From contig CBDUNM010000035.1 in NCBI GenBank assembly GCA_965368585.1, positions 1 through 36,493 on the forward strand: a DNA stretch of 36,493 bases. Direction: 5' to 3'. The position numbers and the translations under genes were made by a program. The notes under the pieces are model-generated. The model did not search any database. It had not been told where the DNA came from and saw nothing but the letters and a program-made list of their open reading frames with translations. Positions 7,536 through 15,778 of the stretch are shown here, in pieces. Numbering within the stretch: position 1 is the stretch's first letter; each line of letters starts with the position of its first letter. This DNA is from JARRQB01 sp965368585 (GTDB lineage Bacteria > Pseudomonadota > Gammaproteobacteria > Chromatiales > Chromatiaceae).

Positions 7536-7895
7536 CTACTCGTCGTATTCTTCGGCGCGGCGCGCGTCGGCACGCACCCGATCGGCCGGGTAGCGCTTCT
7601 CGTTGATCGCGACCTTGTGCTCGACCGCGGTGATGAGGTCGATGCCCAGGCGCTCACTGAGGCGGATCAGGTAGATCAGAATATCCGCCAGTTCGAGCGC
7701 CACCGCCTCCCTTTTATCAGACGATAGCTCCTCGCTCTGCTGCTCGCTGAGCCACTGGAAATGTTCGAGCAGCTCGCCCGCCTCGCCCGCCAGGGCCATG
7801 GCGAGGTTCTTCGGCGAGTGGAACTGTTCCCAGTCGCGGTCGCGGGCAAAGGCCAGCAGGCGTGCATTCAAGTTGTCGAGCGAATCAGTGCTCAT
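7536..7895 (-). CDS. MazG-like nucleotide pyrophosphohydrolase
   Basis: The protein has 119 residues from the chosen start. It carries the all-alpha NTP pyrophosphatase motifs: AGEAGELLEHFQW (the EExxE-type metal site) and LELADILIYLIRL (ExxD). That places it in the MazG / DCTPP1-like group, which hydrolyses (d)NTPs to NMP and pyrophosphate for nucleotide-pool cleaning in the cytoplasm. I chose the ATG at 7895 (MSTDSLDNLN) rather than the in-frame ATG at 7904. The Shine-Dalgarno AAGGAGG sits 10 nt ahead of 7895 but only 1 nt ahead of 7904. The charged C-terminus (ADARRAEEYDE) is typical. Substrate preference cannot be read from sequence. Confidence 0.87.
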   Translation of the reverse strand: MSTDSLDNLNARLLAFARDRDWEQFHSPKNLAMALAGEAGELLEHFQWLSEQQSEELSSDKREAVALELADILIYLIRLSERLGIDLITAVEHKVAINEKRYPADRVRADARRAEEYDE

Positions 7896-8010
7896 CGATA
7901 GCATCCCTCCTTACCCGTCATAGTTTACAAACAAAAGAACAAGGAAAGGTCGGGTTGTGCGCGGGGTTGGATCGGCACCCCGACCGTGACGCAGATAACA
8001 CCGGGCAGCA

Positions 8011-8041
8011 TTGGCCGCGTACAGAGCGGCTGGCCTATAAT
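8011..8041 (+). promoter_or_regulatory. promoter with consensus -10 ahead of the CAP-domain gene
   Basis: A perfect TATAAT lies at 8036-8041. The best -35 is TTGGCC at 8011-8016, giving a long 19-bp spacer. The gene start is 67 bp downstream. Confidence 0.5.
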
Positions 8042-8107
8042 GGCGGGTCGATCCGGCGCCGGGTCCGGTAGCGCGGCGGCAAACGCAACGGTTGGGTACG
8101 GAAAGTA

Positions 8108-9775
8108 ATGACGGTAAGACGCGGATTTTTATTCACTTTACCGGCGCTGGCGGCGCTGGCGGGCGTGCTGCCGCACGATCTTTATGCCGGCGAAGGCGTG
8201 CCTTACATCAACCGGTTGCGGGAAAAAGTCGGGTTGGAGTCGCTGCGGCTGGACCAGAAACTGGGCAAGGCGGCCGAGCGTCACGCGAATTATCTGGATA
8301 TCAACCGCCCCGCGGGCAGCGTCAATCGCGCGATATCCGCGCACGCCGAATCGCCCTATTTGCTGGGCTACAGCGGGACCGAACCCGCGGACCGTGCGGT
8401 TGCGGCCGGCTACAAACACAAGGGCGTGCGCGAAAACGTGAGCGCGGGCTATCAGGACGCGAAGGCCGCGGTGGATGGGTTGATGGGTGCGATCTACCAT
8501 CGCCTGGTGTTCCTGGATCCGAGTCTGACTGAAGCGGGCGAAGGCGTAAAAGGGACGACCCACGTGTTCGTCCTGGGGCGGGAAGATCTGACCTATATAT
8601 GCGCTGACCCGCCCGCGGAGGCCCTGGCGACCTCTCCGGTGGACTGTCTGGGCACCCGTATCAATCGCCATTATTACGACGAACTGTGCGCCAATCTACC
8701 GAGTGAAGCGCGCTACGTTCCACCTTTTACCAGCGGTTGTCCCGGTGGCCCGAAATTGGACCGGGCTTTCATGAATCAGGTGTGCGCGCGCCTGCCCGAG
8801 GCGGCGCTGCTCAAGGGTAGCGGTCGCTACTATCAGCTGTGCGGCGATCAGCGCCGTATCAAAGCGGCCTGGTTCGATGCGTTTTGTGCCAACTTGCCCG
8901 AGGGCGCGGCTTACCCCCAGAGCGGCGCGTACTACAAACTGTGCGACAACAATGTCACGGTCCAGGCGGAGTGGCTGCAACACCATTGTGCGAACATCCC
9001 GGAGGAGGGCCGGTACACCGACTCGGGCCAATATCGAAAAATCTGCATCAAACCCCATCAGATTCGCGTGGAGTATCTGCGCGAACTGGACGAAAAACGG
9101 TGGTCGACCGGGCCGGAACTGGTGCTGTGGCCCGCCGACGGCATGTCCGGGATATCCCCCGCGTTCTTTGAAGAAGATCCGGATCCGCTGCCGGACTACG
9201 GCGTATCGGGTTATCCGTTGTCAATCCAAGTCGATCCGTCGCTCTACCGGCAGGTGGTGGTGGAAAGCTTCGATTTGTATCTCGCCCAGGGCGATCAGGA
9301 GGACTGGATCAAGGTGGCTCCGACCCGCCAGCTCGATGCGCGCAGCGATCCGCAAAAGCTACTCAATCAACATACCTTTGCCTTGTTTCCGATCCGGCGC
9401 CTGGAGTGGAACAGCGAGTATGTGGCGGTGGCCAATCTGGTGCTCGATGGCAAACCGAAGCGCGTCGAATGGGGGTTTCGTACCCAGGCGTTGGAAGTGC
9501 CGATACTCGAACTCCAGGGTGACCAGGCTATATTTCAGGTCGTGCCCGGTGAGGAATACGCCGTGTATGTCGCGCCGCGCCCGGGCGAGTCCAAGACGGT
9601 GACCCAGATTAAGACCGAGCGGCACCCGCTGTCGGAAATCGACGTCAAGGTGATCGACCCGAATACCATCCTGATGAAGGCGACCCCCGCCAGCTGCGAC
9701 CGTATCATCCTGACCTTCGATCACGGCCGCAAAGCGGAGCTGCGGCCGGCCGATTCATGTACCGGCGGATGGTAG
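8108..9775 (+). CDS. secreted CAP (SCP/YkwD-like) domain protein with four paired-Cys repeats
   Basis: The protein has 555 residues. An N-terminal signal peptide (MTVRRGFLFTLPALAALAGV) ends near DLYAG. Residues about 30-160 are a CAP domain: the ERHANYLDINR helix, AHAESPYLLGYSG, RENVSAGY and GAIYHRLVFLDP match the YkwD-type pattern. Residues 190-315 hold four tandem units with consensus CAxLPE...SGxYYxLC. The Cys pairs are 194/211, 226/245, 260/279 and 294/313, with a 34-residue period in the last three. A long beta-rich C-terminal region (about 335-555) without recognised motifs follows, with single cysteines near the end. Presumed periplasmic or exported; bacterial CAP proteins are mostly of unknown activity. 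Start is supported by GGAAAG upstream and the promoter at 8011. Confidence 0.8.
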   Translation: MTVRRGFLFTLPALAALAGVLPHDLYAGEGVPYINRLREKVGLESLRLDQKLGKAAERHANYLDINRPAGSVNRAISAHAESPYLLGYSGTEPADRAVAAGYKHKGVRENVSAGYQDAKAAVDGLMGAIYHRLVFLDPSLTEAGEGVKGTTHVFVLGREDLTYICADPPAEALATSPVDCLGTRINRHYYDELCANLPSEARYVPPFTSGCPGGPKLDRAFMNQVCARLPEAALLKGSGRYYQLCGDQRRIKAAWFDAFCANLPEGAAYPQSGAYYKLCDNNVTVQAEWLQHHCANIPEEGRYTDSGQYRKICIKPHQIRVEYLRELDEKRWSTGPELVLWPADGMSGISPAFFEEDPDPLPDYGVSGYPLSIQVDPSLYRQVVVESFDLYLAQGDQEDWIKVAPTRQLDARSDPQKLLNQHTFALFPIRRLEWNSEYVAVANLVLDGKPKRVEWGFRTQALEVPILELQGDQAIFQVVPGEEYAVYVAPRPGESKTVTQIKTERHPLSEIDVKVIDPNTILMKATPASCDRIILTFDHGRKAELRPADSCTGGW

Positions 9776-9799
9776 TCGTCCGGCCCCTTGCGGCGCGGC

Positions 9800-11182
9800 T
9801 CAATCCGACAGCCGGGCGCGGGCGCGGGCAATGGCCGCCTTGACCTGCTCCGGGGCGGTACCGCCGATGTGGTTGCGGGCCGCGACCGAGCCGTCCAGGG
9901 TCAGCACATCGAACACGTCCTGGTCAATATCCGGTGAAAACTGCTGCAATACCGCCAGCGATAAATCACCGAGGTCGCATTCCTTGCCAACGCAATAGTG
10001 CACCGTTTTACCGACCACCGCGTGTGCGTCGCGAAACGGCATGCCTTTGCGCACCAGGTAGTCGGCGAGGTCGGTGGCCGTGGCGAAGCCCTTCAGCGTC
10101 GCCTGCCGCATAGTGGGACGGTTGCAGTGAATCGCCGGAATCATGTCCGCGAAGACCTTGAGGCAGCCTTTCAGGTTGTCGACCGTATCGAACAGCGGTT
10201 CCTTGTCTTCCTGGTTGTCCTTGTTGTAGGCGAGCGGCTGCGCTTTCATCAGGGTCAGCAAGCCCATCAGATGACCGAATATGCGCCCCGCCTTGCCCCG
10301 CACCAGTTCAGGAACGTCCGGGTTTTTCTTCTGCGGCATCATCGACGAGCCGGTGCAGAAACTGTCCGACAGTACGATGAATCCGAACTGCGCCGACGAC
10401 CAGATGATCAACTCCTCGCTCATGCGCGACAGGTGCATCATCATGATGCTGGCAGCGGCGGCGAACTCAATGGCGAAATCACGATCGCTCACGGCGTCCA
10501 GCGAGTTTTCCGCGGGGCGGTCGAAGCCCAGCAGCCGCGCCGTGAGATCGCGATCGATCGGGAAGGTGGTCCCGGCCAGCGCCGCCGCGCCCAGCGGCAT
10601 CACGTTCATGCGCTCGGCGCAATCGCGCAGCCGCCCGTGGTCGCGGTCAAGCATCTCGAACCACGCCATCATGTGGTGGCCGAAGGTGACCGGTTGCGCG
10701 GTCTGCAGGTGGGTGAAGCCGGGCAGAATCGTGTCGAATTCCTGGTCGGCCATGTCGATCAATGCAACCTGCAAACGCCGCAGCTCGGACACAATCGCGG
10801 TTATCTCGTCCCGCAGCCAGAGCCGTATGTCGGTGGCGACCTGGTCGTTGCGTGACCGTCCGGTGTGCAGTTTTTTCCCCGCCTCGCCGATATCTTCCGT
10901 TAACGTCGCTTCGACATTCATATGGACGTCTTCGAGCTCGACCGACCAGCCGAATTCGCCGGCCTCGATGCGTTGCTTGATCCGTTCGAGGCCGGCGCTG
11001 ATCAGATCGCGCTCCGCTTCGGTCAGTATCCCCTGTCGCGCCAACATGGTGGCATGCGCGAGGGATCCCGCGATATCGTAAGGCGCCAGGCGTTGATCGA
11101 AATCCACCGAAGCGGTAAAGGCCTCGACGAAGGCATCGGTGGGTTCGGTGAAACGACCGGCCCAAAGCTTTTTGTCCGACAT
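9800..11182 (-). CDS. argH: argininosuccinate lyase
   Basis: ArgH splits argininosuccinate into arginine and fumarate, the last step of arginine synthesis. The 460-residue length is normal. The fumarase/aspartase-superfamily signature is intact: GSSMMPQKKNPDVPELVRGK (the flexible catalytic serine loop). The N-terminus MSDKKLWAGRFTEPTDAFVE and the block HTGRSRNDQVATDIRLWLRD are equally diagnostic. It forms a cytoplasmic homotetramer with active sites shared between subunits. It is divergent from algZ, as in Pseudomonas, and convergent with the CAP gene (24 bp between stops). Confidence 0.97.
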   Translation of the reverse strand: MSDKKLWAGRFTEPTDAFVEAFTASVDFDQRLAPYDIAGSLAHATMLARQGILTEAERDLISAGLERIKQRIEAGEFGWSVELEDVHMNVEATLTEDIGEAGKKLHTGRSRNDQVATDIRLWLRDEITAIVSELRRLQVALIDMADQEFDTILPGFTHLQTAQPVTFGHHMMAWFEMLDRDHGRLRDCAERMNVMPLGAAALAGTTFPIDRDLTARLLGFDRPAENSLDAVSDRDFAIEFAAAASIMMMHLSRMSEELIIWSSAQFGFIVLSDSFCTGSSMMPQKKNPDVPELVRGKAGRIFGHLMGLLTLMKAQPLAYNKDNQEDKEPLFDTVDNLKGCLKVFADMIPAIHCNRPTMRQATLKGFATATDLADYLVRKGMPFRDAHAVVGKTVHYCVGKECDLGDLSLAVLQQFSPDIDQDVFDVLTLDGSVAARNHIGGTAPEQVKAAIARARARLSD

Positions 11183-11220
11183 GGTTATCCTGTTAGGGTG
11201 GGCAGCGTGAAATTCGCGCC

Positions 11221-11226
11221 ATTATA
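11221..11226 (-). promoter_or_regulatory. consensus -10 hexamer for argH
   Basis: TATAAT on the minus strand (11226-11221) lies 39 bp ahead of the argH ATG in the argH/algZ divergent gap. No good -35 is seen at 16-18 bp. Confidence 0.4.
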
Positions 11227-11249
11227 TCCAGACTGCCGACGGCGCCACG

Positions 11250-11255
11250 TATTAT
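11250..11255 (+). promoter_or_regulatory. -10-like element placed for a leaderless algZ transcript
   Basis: TATTAT at 11250-11255 ends 7 nt before the algZ ATG at 11263, so a start site at normal distance would fall on the ATG itself. No Shine-Dalgarno precedes algZ. The -35 region (11227-11232, TCCAGA) is weak. Confidence 0.35.
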
Positions 11256-11262
11256 CTCGATC

Positions 11263-12291
11263 ATGAAGCAGCACAGCCCCGGTTTTCTGCCGAATTTCTG
11301 TGCCATCCCGATGGTCTTCGCGGTGGTGGTGACGGCCGAGCTGCTCGCCATGGTCCTGACGGTCGTGAGCGCGTCCTGGCCCGAGCGTTTTTGGGAAGGG
11401 CTTGGATTGCATTCGTTGTATGTACAGTGGGTCGCCCTGAGTTCGACGGGGCTGCTTTGTCTGTTAGGCCCGTGGCTGCGCCGCCTGGGGCACGCCTGGG
11501 GAGGGTTGCTGGCGTGGCTGCTGATCCTTATGGTGACGGCGCTGGTGTCGATACTCGCGGTACGTTACTCGGGTGCGCATGCGGAGGCCGGCGCGGGTTT
11601 ATGGTTTATGCTCAAGAGCCTAATAGTGTCGGCCATCGTCGGTGCCCTGGTGTTGCGCTACCTCTACGAACAGTTCAGAGAGCGGCAACGTGAACTGGCG
11701 GTGGCCAATTCCAGGCTCGATGCGCTGCAGGCACGCATCCGGCCGCATTTCTTGTTCAACAGCATGAACACCATCGCCGGGCTGACGCGCACCGATCCGG
11801 CGCTGGCCGAAGAAGTCGTGCAGGATCTCTCGGACCTGTTTCGGGCCAGTTTATCCGATCCGGCGCGTGCGGTGACCCTGCAGGATGAGTTCGATCTGGC
11901 ACGCGCGTATCTGCAGATCGAGGGTCAGCGGCTGGGTAAGCGGCTGCGGGTCGACTGGGATATCGAGGCGGTGCCGATGGACGCCAGGGTGCCGCCGCTG
12001 TTGCTGCAGCCATTGCTGGAAAACGCGGTGTACCATGGTGTGGAGCCCAGCGCCGACGGCGGCCACATCCTGGTAACCGGGCGTTTTCGCCGCAATCTGG
12101 TCAATCTGAGCGTGCGTAACAGCCAACCCGCCGCAGGCCGGAGTGAGCGCGAGGGCAATCGTATGGCGATGCAAAACCTGCGCGACCGGCTCGCGCTCGC
12201 GTTCGGTGACGACTCGGGTCTGGCGGTCAGCGCGGTGGACGGCGACTATCAGGTACGGCTGCACTTCCCCTATCGCGGCGGTGCGGCGTGA
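11263..12291 (+). CDS. algZ: LytS/AlgZ-type sensor histidine kinase
   Basis: The protein has 342 residues. The N-terminal third (about 15-130) holds four hydrophobic segments, making a membrane sensor region. It is followed by a linker helix (QFRERQRELAVANSRLDALQ) and a HisKA_7TM-class kinase domain. The phosphoacceptor histidine is in RPHFLFNSMN, the hallmark of the LytS/AlgZ/FimS family, and the ATP-binding N-box is LLENAVYHG. It is presumed to phosphorylate the adjacent AlgR-like regulator. In Pseudomonas this pair controls alginate, twitching motility and virulence; what it controls here is not shown. The argH-algZ-algR order is conserved. The stop overlaps the GTG of algR in GTGA. Confidence 0.92.
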   Translation: MKQHSPGFLPNFCAIPMVFAVVVTAELLAMVLTVVSASWPERFWEGLGLHSLYVQWVALSSTGLLCLLGPWLRRLGHAWGGLLAWLLILMVTALVSILAVRYSGAHAEAGAGLWFMLKSLIVSAIVGALVLRYLYEQFRERQRELAVANSRLDALQARIRPHFLFNSMNTIAGLTRTDPALAEEVVQDLSDLFRASLSDPARAVTLQDEFDLARAYLQIEGQRLGKRLRVDWDIEAVPMDARVPPLLLQPLLENAVYHGVEPSADGGHILVTGRFRRNLVNLSVRNSQPAAGRSEREGNRMAMQNLRDRLALAFGDDSGLAVSAVDGDYQVRLHFPYRGGAA

Positions 12292-13019
12292 AAGTCCTGA
12301 TCGTCGACGACGAGGCGCCGGCGCGCGACCGCCTGGCCGCGCTGTTGGCCGAGCTGGGGTTGGAATACACTGTGACGGGGCAGGCCGGCAACGGCCTCGA
12401 GGCGCTGCGGCTGTGCGCCGACAAGCAGGTTGACCTGGTGCTAATGGACATCGACATGCCGGTCATGGACGGGTTGACGGCGGCGCGCCGGCTGGCCGAG
12501 TCTGATACCCCGCCGGCGGTGATCTTCACCACCGCGTACGAGGAACACGCCCTGGCGGCATTCGACGCCAACGCCGTCGATTATCTGCTGAAACCGGTCA
12601 GGTCGTCGCGTTTGTCGGCGGCGCTGCGGCGCGCCGTGCGGCCGACGCGCGCGCAGCTGGAAGCGGTCGCGGCCGCCGATCAGGACGTGCAGCCATACGT
12701 CAATGCCACCTACCGCGGCGGGGTGGAGCGTATCGCCGTGTCCGCGATCATTTATCTGCATGCCGCCAGTAAGTACGTCGAAGTGTGCCACACGGCCGGG
12801 GAAGCCTTGATCGAGGAGTCCCTGAAATCACTGGGCGAGCGCTGCGGCGACAGTTTTTTGCGCATCCACCGCAACGCCCTGATCAACCCGGCCTACCTGA
12901 CCGGCCTGGAGAAGTCCGAGGATGGTCGTTTTCAAGCGGTGTTGACCGGTGTCGAGCGACGTTTCGAGGTCAGCCGACGGCATCTGGCCAGTGTACGGCG
13001 CCGTCTGAAAGGAATCTGA
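12288..13019 (+). CDS. algR: LytTR-family response regulator
   Basis: The protein has 243 residues. The receiver domain (1-120) starts VKVLIVDDEAPARDRL, with the acidic pocket at D7/D8, phosphoacceptor D54 in LMDIDMPVMDGL, and the conserved lysine in DYLLKPV. The C-terminal LytTR DNA-binding domain (about 140-243) contains IIYLHAASKYVEV, SFLRIHRNALINPAYL and the final FEVSRRHLASVRRRLKG. The start is GTG at 12288, overlapping the algZ stop by 4 nt; it gives the correct receiver N-terminus. AlgR-type regulators bind DNA directly and respond to the partner kinase. In Pseudomonas hemC-hemD follow; here a membrane protein gene does. Confidence 0.93.
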   Translation: MKVLIVDDEAPARDRLAALLAELGLEYTVTGQAGNGLEALRLCADKQVDLVLMDIDMPVMDGLTAARRLAESDTPPAVIFTTAYEEHALAAFDANAVDYLLKPVRSSRLSAALRRAVRPTRAQLEAVAAADQDVQPYVNATYRGGVERIAVSAIIYLHAASKYVEVCHTAGEALIEESLKSLGERCGDSFLRIHRNALINPAYLTGLEKSEDGRFQAVLTGVERRFEVSRRHLASVRRRLKGI

Positions 13020-13102
13020 TTCACCACGTGAATTCGGCGGAGGAAATGGTATGGTGGAGGACTCGCGAGTTACCGTTTCGTTCAATTAGCCTCGGATTAG
13101 CA

Positions 13103-13654
13103 ATGCTCAGGTATTTCGCCGGGATCACCTTGGTACAGTTGGCGACCGCCATCGTGGTGCTGTTCGTCGTCAAAGACGTCGCCGAGTTGCAACAGTGGTT
13201 GCCGGCGCTGGTTGCCCTGGCGGCAATCGGCCTGGTGGCCGCGTTCTGGTTCGCGTCGCTGGCCGCCCACCTGCGCCGCGAGGAGATGCACCGCCTGCGC
13301 GCCAGCTTCGCCAAAGAACGCGAGAATCTGCGGGTCAAGGCCGAGCGGGACAAGACCCGCGTGGTGCGCCAAAGTCACAAGACCATTGTCAGCGAAACGC
13401 GCAAGGTCGCGGCCAAGGCCAATCTGAAGGTGGGCGCGGCGCTCGCCGGCGCGGCCGGCATCGGGCTGCTGATGATGATGGCGAACTTTGTCACCTTCGG
13501 CTTGCTGCTGGTGACCGGCGCGGGCGGCGCGCTCGGCGGTTATCTGCTCAAGCGCAAGTGGGCGGGCCACGGGCTGCTACCGGGCTCGCGCAACAGCGAA
13601 AAAGAGATCAACAAGCTCGAAACCGAGTCGAGTCGCCTGGTCGGCAAGCAGTAA
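13103..13654 (+). CDS. membrane protein of unknown function with coiled-coil linker
   Basis: I do not recognise the family with certainty. The protein has 183 residues from the chosen ATG. Two N-terminal membrane segments (about 3-23 and 33-52) are followed by a strongly charged helix likely to be a coiled coil (LRREEMHRLRASFAKEREN through to about residue 110). A second hydrophobic hairpin (about 115-155, rich in Gly and Ala: GAALAGAAGIGLLMMMAN then GAGGALGGYLLKRK) and a polar tail complete it. An upstream in-frame ATG at 13046 has GGAGG only 2 nt ahead and would add a polar stretch without homology; I prefer MLRYFAG at 13103. It reads with algZ-algR. Confidence 0.65.
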   Translation: MLRYFAGITLVQLATAIVVLFVVKDVAELQQWLPALVALAAIGLVAAFWFASLAAHLRREEMHRLRASFAKERENLRVKAERDKTRVVRQSHKTIVSETRKVAAKANLKVGAALAGAAGIGLLMMMANFVTFGLLLVTGAGGALGGYLLKRKWAGHGLLPGSRNSEKEINKLETESSRLVGKQ

Positions 13655-13684
13655 GGCGACCGATTCGAAGTTTCGCCGTACGCC

Positions 13685-14608
13685 TCACTGCGCGAATTCC
13701 AACTGCTGGAATGCCTGATGGGCGTTGCGCCCGGCGAGTTGATCGGCCGTCTCCAGGTGCATGAACTCGGACTGGTCGACCTGACTGATGTCCTCCAGTG
13801 AGCCGCCGTCGTCGATAAAGGCCGCGACGCGCTGGTGCAGCGCCTTGAGATAAGCGCCGGTCTGCGCGTCGGCCTGGTCCGGTGCGGCGGGGCCACCGTG
13901 CCCGGGCACAATGGTCTGCGCCGGCAGTGCTCGCAGCTTGGCGTAGGCATCCAGCCAGCCGATCAGGTTGGATTGCGGCCCCACGCCCAGCATGCGCTCC
14001 AGGTAGACGATGTCGCCGCTGAACAGGACCTCTTGCCGCGGCAGCCACACGATGCTGTCGCCCGGGGTGTGCGCCGCGCCGAAGTGGCGCAGCTGGAGCG
14101 ACACCCCGCCGATCTGCAGTTCGGCGCTCTGGTCAAAGGTCTCGTCGGCGTAGGCGGGTTCCGTACCGACGGTGCCCGTTTCACCCACCAGGTTGTTCAG
14201 CGCGTCGATCTGATCGCGGCCGCGCCTTTTCTGGTCGTCGACGGCGGTGGCCGCCGCGATGACGCGCGCGCCCTTTGCCTGCCAGTAGCCGTTTCCCAGC
14301 CAGCGGTGGTCCTGTCCACCGGTATTGACGACCAGGATCACGGGTTTGTCGGAGATCGAACGAATGGCGCGCTCGATCTGCGCCGCACCCTTCCAGGTGC
14401 CCCCCGGGTCTACCAGGACCAGGCCCTCGGCGGTGTCGATGACGCCGAAGGTGGCATTGTTCGCCAGGTTATCCGGCGAACGCTGCGCCTTCTCGCCGAC
14501 CAGCGCCCAGATGCCTTCGGCGACCGACTGCACGTGCAACGGGTATTCGCCGGCCAGTAGCGGAGCGGCGGCGAGAAACAGCAGGATCATGCGGACTATT
14601 CGATGCAT
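13685..14608 (-). CDS. secreted MBL-fold hydrolase with altered zinc site
   Basis: The protein has 307 residues with a signal peptide (MHRIVRMILLFLAAAPLLAG). The metallo-beta-lactamase fold is clear: VDPGGTWKGA, GAAHTPGDSIVWLP (third metal His), VLFSGDIVYLERM (bridging Asp) and IVPGHGGP (last His). The canonical HxHxDH motif, however, reads NTGGQDH (95-101). The first two histidines are replaced and the loop is one residue shorter, while DH is kept. It resembles the SoxH/quinoprotein-relay-associated group of periplasmic MBL proteins in overall layout. Either it binds a single metal or it has lost hydrolase activity. The start is ATG 14608; the preceding GTG is less likely. Location is presumably periplasmic. 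Confidence 0.82.
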   Translation of the reverse strand: MHRIVRMILLFLAAAPLLAGEYPLHVQSVAEGIWALVGEKAQRSPDNLANNATFGVIDTAEGLVLVDPGGTWKGAAQIERAIRSISDKPVILVVNTGGQDHRWLGNGYWQAKGARVIAAATAVDDQKRRGRDQIDALNNLVGETGTVGTEPAYADETFDQSAELQIGGVSLQLRHFGAAHTPGDSIVWLPRQEVLFSGDIVYLERMLGVGPQSNLIGWLDAYAKLRALPAQTIVPGHGGPAAPDQADAQTGAYLKALHQRVAAFIDDGGSLEDISQVDQSEFMHLETADQLAGRNAHQAFQQLEFAQ

Positions 14609-14746
14609 CACAGCTTTTTACCCTCGAAACGAAACCTGAGTGGGTTAACATCCGACCTCGAACCATACACCGATAACGACGACCGAGGTCCGGTTTGGTG
14701 ATACCGCATGACCCGGTCCTCCCCATTTTTACCCAGGAGCTTCGCT

Positions 14747-15760
14747 ATGACCATCGACAGCCAGGCGTTCGGCGGGTTTTCCTACACCCGGATGCGGCGG
14801 ATGCGGCGCGACGATTTTTCCCGCCGGCTGATGCGCGAGACCACCTTGACGCCGGATGATCTGATCTATCCGGCGTTCGTGCTCGAGGGCGAGGGCCAGC
14901 GCGAACCGGTCGCGTCCATGCCGGGCGTGGAGCGCATGAGCATCGATCTGCTGGTCGAGGAGGCGCGGCAGGTGGCGGGTCTGGGCGTGCCGGCGATGGC
15001 GCTGTTTCCGGTCACGCCAGCATCGGCCAAGAGCGAAGACGCCGCGGAGGCCTACAATCCGGACGGCTTGGCGCAACGCGCGGTCAAGGCGCTCAAGGAC
15101 GCGGTACCGGAACTGGGGGTGATCACCGACGTGGCGCTGGACCCCTTCACGACGCATGGGCAGGACGGCCTGATCGATGCGAGCGGCTATGTACTCAACG
15201 ACGAAACAGTAGACGTGCTGGTCAAGCAGGCCCTGTCGCACGCCGCGGCGGGTGCCGACGTGGTGGCGCCGTCCGACATGATGGACGGGCGAATCGGCGA
15301 GATTCGCGCCTCACTGGAGGAGCACGGACGGATTCACACCCGCATCCTGGCGTACTCTGCCAAATACGCTTCGAGTTACTACGGACCCTTTCGCGACGCT
15401 GTCGGTTCGGCGGCCAACCTGGGCAAGGGGAACAAGTTCACCTACCAGCAGGACCCGGCGAATTCGAACGAGGCGTTGCGCGAAGTGGCGCTCGACCTCG
15501 ACGAAGGCGCCGACATGGTGATGGTCAAACCGGGAATGCCGTACCTGGATATCGTCCGCCGGGTGAAGGATCAGTTCGGCGTGCCGACCTTTGTTTATCA
15601 GGTCAGCGGGGAATACGCCATGCACATGGCCGCTGCACAGAACGGCTGGTTGGATGAAAAGGCCGTGGTCATGGAGTCCCTGGTTTGCATCAAACGCGCC
15701 GGCGCGGACGGCGTACTGACCTACTTTGCCAAGCGCGCGGCGCAATGGCTGAACGATTGA
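14747..15760 (+). CDS. hemB: delta-aminolevulinic acid dehydratase (porphobilinogen synthase)
   Basis: HemB condenses two 5-aminolevulinates into porphobilinogen for haem. The protein has 337 residues. The Schiff-base lysines are in LAYSAKYASSYYGPFR and MVMVKPGMPYLD. The metal loop reads DVALDPFTTHGQDGLID, with aspartates where zinc enzymes have cysteines, so this is the Mg-dependent type known from Pseudomonas. The ATG at 14747 has AGGAG 8 nt ahead; an open frame from 14708 adds 13 codons without homology and was rejected. It is followed after 18 nt by aroE on the same strand. Confidence 0.96.
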   Translation: MTIDSQAFGGFSYTRMRRMRRDDFSRRLMRETTLTPDDLIYPAFVLEGEGQREPVASMPGVERMSIDLLVEEARQVAGLGVPAMALFPVTPASAKSEDAAEAYNPDGLAQRAVKALKDAVPELGVITDVALDPFTTHGQDGLIDASGYVLNDETVDVLVKQALSHAAAGADVVAPSDMMDGRIGEIRASLEEHGRIHTRILAYSAKYASSYYGPFRDAVGSAANLGKGNKFTYQQDPANSNEALREVALDLDEGADMVMVKPGMPYLDIVRRVKDQFGVPTFVYQVSGEYAMHMAAAQNGWLDEKAVVMESLVCIKRAGADGVLTYFAKRAAQWLND

Positions 15761-15778
15761 TTGCTTACGCTGACTCAC

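Noticed and set aside
15761..15778. TTG start for aroE
   Set aside because: It adds six residues without homology; the ATG at 15779 gives the conserved N-terminus.
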